Both the position numbers and the translations under genes were made by a program. Positions 1 to 8,689 of a stretch of 20,033 nucleotides of DNA are shown here, one piece after another. The stretch lies in NCBI RefSeq assembly GCF_001039355.2, contig NW_019775462.1, positions 73,294 to 93,326 on the forward strand, given 5' to 3'. The notes below the pieces were generated by a model. That model searched no databases, was not told the DNA's origin, and was given only the letters and a program-made list of their open reading frames with translations. Each line of letters opens with the position of its first letter. Position 1 is the stretch's first letter. Origin of the DNA: Lingula anatina (Eukaryota; Brachiopoda; Lingulata; Lingulida; Lingulidae).

Positions 1-167
1 GATATTAAGTAAATCTCTTCATTAGGCTCAGTACACCCACATATCAAACCATTATTTAAGCTTTTTTCATTCTCTTACATGAAAAAAAAAACATATTTGA
101 TCACTTTTTAACCCATCAAAGTAAATAAATATCCATTCAATTGAGAAAAAAATTCAGCCCAACTTAC

Positions 168-1727
168 ACTAATTGCTTAGAGAATTCACTCATGCAAAAA
201 CCTTGCATTCGCCTAGTAAGTTCTTCTTCAATAAATTTTTCTACCAGATTGATCTGTAAAGAATAGAGCACAAACATTTTAAGTATATTAGCAAAATTGT
301 GCTTGTAATTAACCAATATATATAGATATGTATAGATATAGATATTAAAATGATATATGATAAGAATAATGGGTGTTTGAAATATCTGTTACGATTCTGT
401 GGCCAATGCATCCTTCGCTTTTTCAACCAAGGATTATGGAACTATTACAACAACAAATATGTGACTTTTGGCAAGATGAAACATTGTGAACTTACATATT
501 CTTGATGGATATCTGTGTATATGAATTTATTCTCTTCGCTATCATCAAATTCTTTGTAATATTTTTCAAGGAATTTTTGTTGTAGATCCTGGAATTCATC
601 TTCTGCAAATACAAAACCAATAACACACCATGAATGCCAAGTGAGCATCATTATCAAGCATCACCATTAAAAAATTCTTAATAAATATTTTAACTATAAG
701 TTTTCACTTCATATTTTTTCAAAATGTCATCACTCTTTTATTTCTGTGGGTACTAAATCCATTATTTTCATAAAATGAGTGAGTATTTTACACTTTAAAA
801 CATTTGCACTTTACACATTACCCATTATAATGTCTTCTATGTGTCCTATTGTTATATCAAACTTGGTGTCTGCTATGCTGGAACTGGGAGGAAAAGAAGC
901 TCATTTAAACAGAAGTCACACAGCCACCCAAACCAAATATATACCTTTTTTAACAGCTTATGATATTGCAATAATAAAAGTATATAAAATGTGGTTCTTC
1001 AACTGTGGTTAATTTTAAAATCTATAAACAAAAGAGTTACTTAAAACAGAAAACTTTGCCTCAACCAAAGTGGTAAAATAAAAAATCATTTTACTGACAC
1101 CTCTACCCCCAGGGTACAAATTGCGGGGTACAAGCTTGATATGAACACATAAATACCTCGAAGAAGCAAGTTCCTCTTCTTGAAAATCCATCGGCTCTGT
1201 ATCTGGTAACATAGATTTAAATAGATATTTCAAAGGATGAATTGGGTTTGTGTGTTAGGAGCTGTATATTAGTATTACTACTAGCAGTATGCTAACCGAG
1301 CACCGCTGGTTATTTCTGTGCGATTCGTGGGGTTTACTTTAAAAACGTACGGTGTTCTCAAAAGGCTTACCGCTCTCATGAGGTGGTTGGAATGTAAATG
1401 CGCTAAAATACTGACATCAACTTAGGAAACGATCTTATCCCAACTTCCCAAGACTTCGTTGATCATGCCCAGATGAAGGGCGATTGTCAATAAACTTCTG
1501 ATTCTGATTCTGTTAACCGCGTTATCAACAAGTTTAAATCGTTGAACATTTCTCATCAATGTCAGAAAGTTTGAGTACACTTGGCAATATATATTTTTTC
1601 AATTCTTGAATAATTTACATATATTTTCGATTGCTGTTTACCAAATTTCTCAAATACTGCGACCTTTTCATTGGAATTTTGACAAATGAATGAAAATATT
1701 CAACTTACCCGAATCATCAGCCGCCAT
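168..1727 (-). CDS. ARL2BP: ARL2BP (BART), ADP-ribosylation-factor-like 2-binding protein, exons 1-5, 3' end outside window
   Basis: Five exons join in phase: 1709-1727, 1157-1202, 822-883, 496-602 and 168-253. They give 320 nt (106 codons plus 2 nt), about two thirds of the usual ~160 residues. The start is MAADDS at 1727, and each donor is GT and each acceptor AG. Recognition rests on near-collinear matches to vertebrate BART: IEDIIMEDEFQ (about residues 37-47), KYYKEF, EENKFIYT, and NLVEKFIEEEL in exon 5. BART proteins bind GTP-loaded ARL2 and ARL3 and act in cytosol, mitochondrial intermembrane space, centrosome and cilium base. The last exon seen ends phase 2 at a GTAAGT donor (intron from 167), so the remaining C-terminal exons lie to the left. 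Intron 1 (1203-1708) contains a retroelement tail. No frame damage is seen. Identification is firm; function is by homology. Confidence 0.95.
1400..1512 (+). repeat. 3' tail of a non-LTR retroelement (SINE or truncated LINE)
   Basis: AATAAACTTCTGATTCTG followed by further ATTCTG units (1489-1512) is a short-tandem 3' tail of the kind that ends L2/CR1/RTE-type retroelements and their SINEs. The left boundary is not visible; homology could begin anywhere after about 1256. It lies in intron 1 of ARL2BP, antisense to that gene. Confidence 0.5.
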
Positions 1728-1749
1728 ATTGAAACGGATCACAGGAAGT
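1719..1749 (-). promoter_or_regulatory. Start-site region of ARL2BP with YY1-like and ETS-like motifs
   Basis: The start codon sits in ATATGGCGGC (1719-1728 on minus), which fits the YY1 core ATGGCGGC often found over housekeeping start codons. ACAGGAAGT at 1741-1749 on the plus strand matches an ETS/GABP core. No TATA box is evident, consistent with a broadly expressed gene. This is motif matching only. Confidence 0.4.
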
Positions 1750-1963
1750 AATCCGCGAAGTACATAATTACCGGCTTTTCCGGTTAAATTTAAGAAGGTA
1801 GTTAGGTGCATAATGAGAAAGACCATTGTTTACAAAATAAAATAAAAAATAATTTCTATTCAGAATGCCAATTCTGATATAATGGAATTAATCAGTGCGT
1901 GAAACAATTTCTTTTAATTAAGACAGATCTAAATATTATTGAACAACCACTTACTTTTATCAA

Positions 1964-2035
1964 GCGTGGATGGTGTAACGGTTAGCATGGTTGCCTTCCA
2001 AGCAGTCGATCCGGGTTCGACTCCCGGTCCTCGCA
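1964..2035 (+). tRNA. tRNA-Gly (anticodon UCC)
   Basis: A 72-nt cloverleaf with anticodon loop CTTCCAA flanked by GTTGC/GCAGT, and T stem CCGGG/CCCGG around TTCGACT. The A box TGGTGTAACGG and B box GGTTCGACTCC match the internal Pol III promoter. The acceptor stem GCGTGGA/TCCTCGC has one U-U mismatch at pair 4-69; the discriminator is A. It closely resembles animal tRNA-Gly(UCC). No intron; CCA is not encoded. The mismatch slightly raises the chance of a diverged copy, but everything else is intact. Confidence 0.96.
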
Positions 2036-2038
2036 CAC

Positions 2039-2043
2039 TTTTT
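2039..2043 (+). terminator. Pol III T-run terminator of tRNA-Gly
   Basis: Five consecutive T residues begin four bases after the mature 3' end, as expected for a Pol III terminator. Confidence 0.8.
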
Positions 2044-2429
2044 CTTCTTTTCATCTGTTTCAACAATTTTAGCATGAAGGTTTGAGGGAGAAAACAGATT
2101 GTCAGTTTCCTGGCCCTCTGAAGGTGCAAAATATCTAGATCAATGTTCATAGTTATTGAGAATAAGCATATTATATCCCTAGGCATATGTTAGGCGTATT
2201 TCCAACTGTATTTCACAACACATCACGGAACCATTACGGGATTATAAATTGCCTGGTCGTGGGTTTTTCAAGTTTATCAAGTGTAGGCCTAATTTAATTT
2301 CACTTTACATGGTTGAAATAAATTAATATTATCTTAGCTATATTATATCTTTGCCAATCGATTAAAATCAACCATTACTAATTCAAGAGCTTGATATGTA
2401 GCGCAAGTATCATTTTTATTTTACTTGTG
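2044..2429. other. Intergenic stretch without recognised features
   Basis: AT-rich sequence between the tRNA and the poly-T/poly-G tracts. No coding exon, RNA gene or terminal repeat was found on either strand. An open frame on the minus strand across the tRNA is only a shadow of the tRNA. Confidence 0.5.
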
Positions 2430-2575
2430 TTTTTTTTTTTTTTTTTTTTCAATTTTTTTTTTTGGGGGGGGGNTCTGAAATAAAAAGGGACCTCATTAAA
2501 AATGACCATTTTATACAAATTGGTTTTTATTTATTTTTTTTTTTCAATTTTTTTTTTTTTTTTGGGGGGGGGGAG
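2430..2575. repeat. Two poly-T-CAA-poly-T-poly-G tracts
   Basis: Long T runs interrupted by CAA, then T runs changing directly to 9-10 G, occur at 2430-2472 and again at about 2534-2574. One ambiguous base (N at 2473) abuts the first G run. The shared layout suggests a local duplication or a repeated homopolymer-slippage product. Exact lengths are unreliable in such sequence. Confidence 0.7.
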
Positions 2576-2683
2576 GGTAGTAAGGCTCTAGGTGTTCAGC
2601 AATAGTCAAAACAATATTGCTCTAAAAGTAAAGTATACGTAGGCCTACATCATTTTAAAAACGCTTTTGCTTTTCGAAGTAAA

Positions 2684-3108
2684 CAGTAACTAGAAAAGCA
2701 CTCAGAGAGCGCAGACCTCCGCCAAGGCAGCAAAGTCTCCATCCAATGCCGTTTCAGCCCTAAATTTTCATTCTATAATGATTTAGTTTTTTGATTTTGA
2801 TTATTGATTATTGATTGATTATTGGTCCGGATCACCACCAAAAACTAATCATCTGTTCCTTGGCCCACTTCTGACAGGCCCTGAAAATTTAATCAAAATC
2901 GGTCCATAATTTAGTTTTTTGATTTTTGATTGATTATTGATTATTGATTGATAATGTATCCCGATCACCACCAAAAACTAATCACTTCTAAGTTAACCCA
3001 TTTCTGACCTACCCTGTAAATTCCATCGAAATTTATCCATAACTTTTTGAGTTATGTTGATGACAAACAAACAAATAGGGGTGAAAACATAATCTCCTTG
3101 GCGGAGGT
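2684..3108 (+). mobile_element. Dispersed repeat with ACCTCCGCCAAGG terminal inverted repeats, copy 1
   Basis: ACCTCCGCCAAGG at 2715-2727 is repeated exactly as its reverse complement at 3096-3108. To the left is the motif ACTAGAAAAGCACTCAGAGAGCGC (ACTAGAAAAGCACTCAGAGA, then GCGC), which also precedes copy 2. The interior holds two diverged ~140-bp units, each with GATCACCACCAAAAACTAATCA, that is GATCACCACCAAAAACTAAT plus CA, preceded by ATTGATT runs. The right part ends with TTGAGTTATGTTGATGACAA and a CAAA-rich stretch. No coding capacity is visible, so it is a non-autonomous element. I recall similar sequences from many aquatic animal genomes but cannot assign a named family. Confidence 0.7.
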
Positions 3109-3257
3109 AAATATAAAATGTTTTTCGATTGTCTGCTTGACAAATGGATTTCGTTTTATTTATTATCTCATCTCTGTAGTAACATAATTGGACAATTCAA
3201 GGAATTGAGACATTTCCCTTCTCCTCGTGCACGTGCATTTGTTTGTGCACAGCATGT

Positions 3258-3263
3258 TTTATT
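3258..3263 (-). terminator. AATAAA polyadenylation signal, EGF gene copy 1
   Basis: The minus strand reads AATAAA 13 nt after the stop codon. The same hexamer in the same place occurs in copy 2, so the 3' UTR is very short. A second AATAAA lies about 100 nt further on. Confidence 0.7.
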
Positions 3264-3276
3264 TCATTTGACTACT

Positions 3277-4959
3277 TTAGTTTTTCATTTGAATGCAAAC
3301 GCCAAATGTTGTATGGCGAGTTCCCCTGCTGCACCAAGAAGTGCCCATCTTGTTTGTCTGTTGGATATTCGGTCTGCACGCCATTTCTATGACATTATTA
3401 CCGGCATAAGCGGGACCCTTGGCCGATCCGGAGCATCCATGCCAGCATCCGAAAGTCTGGTAGTTGGTGACACCTTGGAGCAGGTCTCTGCAGGGGGTCT
3501 GTGCGTATGTGACGTCATCGCTATCGATGTAGCAGAGAACCCAACCGGCCGGTACAGTGATACCGGTGTTATTGTCTTGGCGCACGGAAGAATGGTGGAG
3601 AATGCTCCCGCATGGATTCTTGTTCACTGAAATTATACGGCACATTTCGTTTGGTTTGTCTTTCAAGAAAAACAAGCAACATTACCTTTCATCGATATGG
3701 AAATGAACTGACACTCTGCTAGTATACTGTAAAACGAAATAATGTCTCTAAAACAAATAAAATATAAATGTAATTTATGTTATATTCTTAACCCCAGGCT
3801 GAGTAAAAACAAATGTGCACTCTTTAAGTGTTATTGCAGTTCAATCCTTGGAATCCAGGTGCACATAGGCAAGTATAACCTTCTATACAAGTGCCCCCAT
3901 TCAAACACGGTGTGCTGGCACACTCATCTGTGTTCGACATGCACAGAAAAATCGCCATTAAATTAACTAATAATCAAACAATTATGATGCCCTAAATACG
4001 TTTTTCGTTGATAATCAGTGATAGTAATATCAATAACACTGAAGAGCAACATTTGGAAAATTGTTAACAGTTTGGTAAATTATAGTCGACGAAATGCAGC
4101 TTTTTCGTCTCTCTCTCTCTCTCTCTCTCTCAGAGACTCTCCCTTGTAAGAATGCATGTCACGAAGGGTTACCAACTGAAAATCTTTTATGACGAAAAGA
4201 CTCACGCACCCTTCTCACACCTATCTCCGCTGTACCCGGGTAAACATCTACAGGTGTAATTCTTCTCATTGGGAATACACGTGCCGTTGTTCCTGCAGCT
4301 GTTACCGATGCAATTATCTTTAACTGAAATATTGCATTTTTCTCTTTTAATGATTTAGCATTCATTTTATCATTTTAATTAATTGTTTCATCATATCGAT
4401 ATAACTCATGCTGCAGTTAAGATGTTTTATATTTTCAGTCCACTCTGCAACCGTCGCACGTGAATATGACACCCCCTACCACCGACAAAATAAAACAATA
4501 AGTAGAATTCAAAAAATGCTTTAATGCCTATAAATTATACACTATAGAACATATGAACATTTCAACAGACCAACAATCCAGCTTTCAACGTAATTATCCT
4601 TTTTTATTGGGAAATTACTTACTTGTGGTGACAACTTGTGAATTCGCCTCGATACACTTCAGATATTCTTGCTTGATGTAGTCCAGCGAATGACGTGCGA
4701 GCTCCAGCTCCATGTCCAGACTGGCGGGATTTACCTCTCTCTTCCCAAAGAATTGCGCCAGTTTTTCTGCGCTCTCCGGCTGACTGAAGAACGCCGGACA
4801 ATCTTTAAACAGCTTTTCCCGCATTTTCTCAAGCTGTAGAGTTAGATGGTATAGATCGTATTTCTTGTTGAAAATGCCCACGGCATGGTTGGTATTTTGC
4901 CCGTTAGTCCCGACGGACAGGAAAGTCAGAACGCCAAAGAGAAGGAGGGACATCATCAT
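3277..4959 (-). CDS. Secreted EGF-domain, cysteine-rich protein, copy 1 (family not recognised)
   Basis: Exons 4623-4959, 4210-4323 and 3277-3626 join with phase-1 introns into 266 codons plus stop. Residues 1-20 form a signal peptide ([10 protein letters not shown], likely cut after NG). Residues 21-112 look mainly helical with two Cys (FKDCPAFF and YLKCIEA). Residues 113-150 are one EGF domain with six Cys, encoded by a single phase 1-1 exon (CIGNSC, NNGTC, YTCRC, GYSGDRC). Residues 151-266 are a C-terminal domain with eight Cys, including [18 protein letters not shown] and FGCWHGC, ending MKN-stop. The EGF exon acceptor is taken at TTTCAG (4324); an AG six bases later keeps the same phase. 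A TATA box lies 56 bp upstream of the ATG. The product should be extracellular, with disulfides. I do not recognise the N- or C-terminal domain, so the function is unknown. Confidence 0.85.
3824..3927 (-). CDS. Extra EGF-like exon present only in copy 1; relic or alternative last exon
   Basis: After an AG acceptor (AACACAG, ending at 3928) a phase-1 exon reads [27 protein letters not shown]: all six EGF cysteines in order, with a DEC start like calcium-binding EGF domains. The loop between Cys 3 and Cys 4 is short. After the last Cys come three codons and then TAA at 3824-3826. No GT donor follows, so it cannot be spliced to the terminal exon as a normal EGF exon would. Either it is skipped and decaying, or it serves as an alternative last exon giving a protein with two EGF domains and no 8-Cys domain. 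No AATAAA is obvious just downstream. Copy 2 has no counterpart. Confidence 0.6.
4108..4131. repeat. CT microsatellite in intron 2, copy 1
   Basis: Twelve TC dinucleotides. A matching tract lies in copy 2 at 6154-6173, so it predates the duplication. Confidence 0.9.
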
Positions 4960-5014
4960 GCTCGAGCTGACGAATGATCGGCACCGAAATACATGAAAAT
5001 GTCCACAAAGATAC

Positions 5015-5021
5015 TTATATA
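5015..5021 (-). promoter_or_regulatory. TATA box, EGF gene copy 1
   Basis: TATATAA on the minus strand, with transcription expected to begin about 30 nt downstream (around 4985-4990). The leader to the ATG at 4959 is then short. TATA, spacing and leader are conserved in copy 2. Confidence 0.75.
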
Positions 5022-5030
5022 GGCACTACG

Positions 5031-5063
5031 TTAACCGCTAGGATTAACCCCGGGCGATTAACC
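5031..5063 (-). promoter_or_regulatory. Three GGTTAA elements upstream of the TATA box, copy 1
   Basis: GGTTAA occurs at 5031-5036, 5044-5049 and 5058-5063 (minus strand), spaced 13 and 14 bp. The second and third are followed by T (GGTTAAT), which resembles an HNF1 half-site. The arrangement recurs in copy 2. Binding by any factor is inference. Confidence 0.5.
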
Positions 5064-5527
5064 CATATATGTATATATTTATCTGTGAAGGCATGACCCT
5101 GAATAGAGGCTATATTCACAACACAGCTTATGAAATAATTCTTTGAATACGCGAAAAAGTTTCTAGAAAGTGAAGATAAGAACTTATGAAAATAGAAAAT
5201 TAATCATGCATTACGCAACGGTAAAACACCATTATACAAATACCCCTTTAGAAGTTACATGAGGCCCATTTTTGGATATTTTTTGTTCTTTGAGAAGAGG
5301 TTAACTCTGAAAGGGAGAATCAATATAAATTTCTCATGAACACCATTCTATCTTTAAAGCCTAATCTTGGACAAATAAAACATTCAGTAAATAAAACGCT
5401 TTTCGAGCATCTGCTTGACATACTGGATTTCTTTTTATTTTTTTCACATCCCTGTGTTAACATTAATGGACAATTTAAGGATTTGAGATATTTTCGTTCT
5501 TTCTATGTGTTTATATGCACAGCATGC

Positions 5528-5533
5528 TTTATT
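5528..5533 (-). terminator. AATAAA polyadenylation signal, EGF gene copy 2
   Basis: AATAAA on the minus strand 13 nt beyond the TGA stop, in the same position as in copy 1. Confidence 0.7.
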
Positions 5534-5546
5534 TCATTTGACTGCT

Positions 5547-7056
5547 TCAGTTTTTCATTTGAATGCAAACGCCAAATGTTGTGTGGCTATTTCCACCGCA
5601 CCAAGTACGCATCTTGCTTGTGTGTTGGATATTCGGTTCGCAAGCTTCCTCTATGATATCATTACTGGCATAAGCGGGACCCTTGACCGATCCGGAGCAT
5701 CCATGCCAGCATCCAAAATTCTGGTAGTTGGTGACACCTTGGAGCAGGTCTCTGCAGGGGGTCTGTGCGTATGTGACGTCATCACTATCGATGTAGCAGA
5801 GAACCCAACCGGCCGGTACAGTGATACCGGTGTTGTTGTCTTGGCGCACGGAAGAATGGTGGAGAATGCTCCCGCATGGATTCTTGTTCACTGAAATAAT
5901 ATGGCACATTTCGTTTGGTTTGTCTTTCAAAAATATTAGCAGCATTATCCTGCAGCACGCTGATCGATATGGACACTGTATACGGAAAACCGAAAATGTC
6001 TGTAAAACAAATAAAAAATGTAAATAAGTTCATGCTATAAAAAAGAGCAATATTAAGAAAATGCTGCCACCATGAATAATGCTGCTTTTTAATAGTAGCT
6101 TAATAAATAATCGCACGATGACGTGCAGCTTTTTTTTAAATCTTCTTCATGTCCTCTCTCTCTCTCTCTCTCTACCGCCCTCCCCAACCGCCAAACAACC
6201 TTAGTTTAATGGTAATCGCGAGACACTAATGACAGACACCCCTCTGTCCTAATAAATGTCACGAAGGGTCACCACCTGAAAATCTTCTATGACGAAAAGA
6301 CTCACGCACCCTTCTCACACCTATCTCCGCTGTACCCGGGTAGACATCTACAGGTGTAATTCTTCTCATTGGGAATACACGTGCCGTTGTTCCTACAGCT
6401 GTTACCGATGCAATTATCTTTAACTAAAATATAACAATCTCTTTTATTGATTTAGATTTCTTTTTCTCATTTTTGTAAAATTTGTTTTATCTTATCGATA
6501 GAACTCATGCTGCAGTTTAGATGTTTTGTATTTTAGTACATTCTGCAATCGTCAGACGTGAATATGACACACCCACCACCACCACCAAAATAAAACAATA
6601 AGTAGAATTTTAAAAGATGCGTTAATGACTGTAATATATACACTATTATACAATATTATAAATTCTTGTAACCCATCTGTCTTTTTTTTTTTTTTTTTTT
6701 TTTTTGTCGGGAAAGAACTCACTTGTGGTGACAACTTGTGAATTCGCCTCGATACACTTCAGATATTCTTGCTTGATGTAGTCCAGCGAATGACGCGCAA
6801 GCTCCAGCTCCATGTCCAGACTGGCGGGATTTACCTCTCTCTTCCCAAAGAATTGCGCCAGTTTTTCTGCGCTCTCCGGCTGACTGAAGAACGCCGGACA
6901 ATCTTTAAACAGTTTTTCACGCATTTTCTCAAGTTGTAGAGTTAGATGGTAAAGATCGTATTTCCTATTGAAAATGCCCACGGCATCTTTCGTATTTTGC
7001 CCGTTAGTCCCGACGGACAGGAAGGACAGAACGCCAAAAAGAAATAGGAACATCAT
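5547..7056 (-). CDS. Secreted EGF-domain, cysteine-rich protein, copy 2 (family not recognised)
   Basis: Exons 6723-7056, 6310-6423 and 5547-5890 join by phase-1 introns into 263 codons plus stop. The signal peptide begins MMFLFLFGVL and has diverged from copy 1, but the mature N-terminal region is identical from about residue 31 to the exon end. The EGF exon differs from copy 1 at two synonymous sites only. The last domain keeps all eight Cys. It matches copy 1 exactly for its first ~60 residues, then differs at a dozen or more positions and lacks two residues. The donor after exon 1 is GTGAGT, where copy 1 has GTAAGT. Intron 2 has no second EGF exon, and EGF and terminal exons join cleanly (G plus TG gives Val). 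This copy therefore best shows the family's standard three-exon structure. Function unknown; expected to be secreted. Confidence 0.87.
6154..6173. repeat. CT microsatellite in intron 2, copy 2
   Basis: Ten CT dinucleotides at the place corresponding to the tract in copy 1. Confidence 0.9.
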
Positions 7057-7114
7057 TCTGCTCGAGCTGACGAATGATCGGCACCAAAATACATGAAAAT
7101 GTCCACGAAGATGC

Positions 7115-7121
7115 TTATATA
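7115..7121 (-). promoter_or_regulatory. TATA box, EGF gene copy 2
   Basis: TATATAA on the minus strand, 59 bp upstream of the ATG at 7056, aligned with the copy 1 box. The leader between them is nearly identical in both copies. Confidence 0.75.
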
Positions 7122-7129
7122 AGTATACG

Positions 7130-7162
7130 TCAACCGCTAGGATTAACCCCGGAGAGTTAACC
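7130..7162 (-). promoter_or_regulatory. GGTTAA element cluster, copy 2
   Basis: GGTTGA at 7130-7135, GGTTAA at 7143-7148 and GGTTAA at 7157-7162 keep the 13- and 14-bp spacing of copy 1, although the TATA-proximal element carries one change. Confidence 0.45.
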
Positions 7163-7590
7163 TATATATATATTTATCTGTCAAGCCGTGAGCTCTGTTC
7201 TCAACAGTTTTAAGTAAACCCTTCTTGGTCCAACTTAACGTTGTTTAAAATTATACCGCAAAACTTCTGCAGCCCGAAAACGATCATACTGTGTAATTAC
7301 TATGCAGCTGTTTTATTGCCAGTTATAAGTGCATAAGCTATTTTTTTCACGCCAAAAAAAGGTGTTAAAGAGTGAAGATAATTTACTAAAAGAAAAAAAA
7401 AACATTACATGACGGTAAAACACTCTTTTGCAAATGCGCATTAACATCACACAAAGCCCGATTTTAGATGTTTTTTGCTTTGACAAGAGGCACATTTTGA
7501 CAGAAAGAATCCAATATAAAATCAATATAAACATAACATGACCACCATTCCACTTTTAAAGCCTTATCTTGGATGAATAAGGCTTATTAT

Positions 7591-7938
7591 TTGCCGTTCA
7601 CATAGTTGATTTTTTCTTTTTCTAATATTTACGTTATTTTATGACGTCATGATTGAGTTTTAGGAGTAAAAAAAATTATTCCCAGTTATCTCCTTAACCT
7701 GAGCACTTACGTACACAATTACAACGCCAATGACACCGTTGGGTTTTAAAAACCCATGTAAGCGATTGATCTCAAATGCTTAGTTCACATTTTACCTTTG
7801 AAAAGCCAAAATAATGCCTTCGTTCAATGAAATGACAACTGAAATCGATTAAATCAGTACACTAGTGACTGTGTTACATCTAAAATGGCATCGTAAGTAT
7901 AAGTGATTATGCAGTTTTCCTTGTTGTGAAACAATTAT
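7591..7938. other. Intergenic stretch without recognised features
   Basis: Sequence between the end of the tandem unit and the transposon. I see no exon or RNA gene; only a short palindrome, GGGTTTTAAAAACCC, at 7741-7755. Confidence 0.5.
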
Positions 7939-7942
7939 TTAA

Positions 7943-8477
7943 GGCCGGTGATAGGGTTAAATACGCTTAAAATCGTGTTTTTGAGTTTTTTGTGTGTTTA
8001 TATTAATCAAAAAAGTATCTAACGTTGGATGTAATAATTTTTATGAATTTGCATCGCAAAATGCGTCTTTTGATGAGTTTTTCAACCGGCACGCGCCCCA
8101 GTCAGGCTGACAACTAAGCCACGCCTCTGTTACTAAGGGCCGTTGCCATGAGGGGGTCGGAGCACAGTTAATGAGTTATAAGCCGATTACGTGTGCGGTA
8201 ATAGGTCATAAGTCTTACATCAGCTTAGCAGCGAAGAAGTCTAGCTAGTACACTATGGGGAAGAGAAAAGTTCGTGTTAAAAGTCCCTTTCCAGAGGAAA
8301 GAAGGAAAATTTTGAGAGTAAGGCCTATGCGTGGCGGTTGGGGAAAACCGGCCCTATTTGTTCAGTCGGATGACTGATTTCTGTATACCTAATAAATGGG
8401 TGAAAGAGTTAATCGAAACGTCTAAATTAATTGACAAATGAAAGAAAAATCGATAAAAACATAAATAAAAAAAGCTA
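7943..8477 (+). mobile_element. Left end of a TTAA-flanked DNA transposon, truncated at an assembly gap
   Basis: It begins after TTAA (7939-7942) with GGCCGGTGATAG and matches 10099-10632 almost base for base (a few substitutions, such as GTCGGATGAC against GTCGGCTGAC). The match stops at AAAAAGCTA, exactly where 14 N bases start. No right end with CTATCACCGGCC follows. Both copies have an ATG-started 40-codon frame beginning MGKRKVRVKSPF with an NLS-like basic start. Near identity implies recent movement, or a duplication or assembly artefact. Confidence 0.85.
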
Positions 8478-8491
8478 NNNNNNNNNNNNNN
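8478..8491. other. Assembly gap (14 N)
   Basis: Undetermined bases at the point where the two transposon copies cease to match, so gap size and right junction are uncertain. Confidence 0.95.
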
Positions 8492-8514
8492 TCTTACTTT
8501 TTGAAATGGTGACA

Positions 8515-8516
<2 letters not shown>

Positions 8517-8583
<67 letters not shown>
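8517..8583. repeat. AT dinucleotide microsatellite
   Basis: About 33 AT units, close to the gap. Open frames across it are artefacts of the repeat. Confidence 0.97.
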
Positions 8584-8584
<1 letters not shown>

Positions 8585-8689
8585 CGAGATTCCAAGCTGT
8601 ACAAGTGCTGCCACATCCTTCCGTTCTATTTGTCACTGGTTGGTCACTCATCTCTGTTATTTCTAGCCTGAGGATACGTAGCTCTCTCT

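Larger units (their letters stand above)
3118..7590. repeat. Tandem duplication of about 2.2 kb (two units)
   Basis: Unit 1 runs from about 3118 to 5395 and unit 2 from about 5396 to 7590. The EGF and first exons lie exactly 2100 bp apart. The terminal exons lie 2264 bp apart because unit 1 has about 164 bp more in intron 2. Homology includes the 3' flank (TTTATTTCATTTGAC in both), introns with a CT microsatellite, promoters and about 450 bp of upstream sequence (GACGGTAAAACAC against AACGGTAAAACAC). Exons are far better conserved than introns and flanks. Confidence 0.9.

Noticed and set aside
1929-2186. Minus-strand 85-codon frame containing RGPGVEPGSTAWKA
   Set aside because: This is the antisense of the tRNA-Gly gene, a common false protein in databases.
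3118-3630. Plus-strand 170-codon open frame, and a similar one at 5505-5894
   Set aside because: They lie opposite the terminal exon of the EGF genes. The minus frame has splice sites, conserved Cys and mostly synonymous differences in its first half, so the plus frames are shadows.
4619-4801. Second minus-strand frame over the first EGF-gene exon, repeated at 6719-6901
   Set aside because: It has no signal peptide and lies in an alternative frame of a well-supported exon. Its presence in both copies follows from near-identical DNA.
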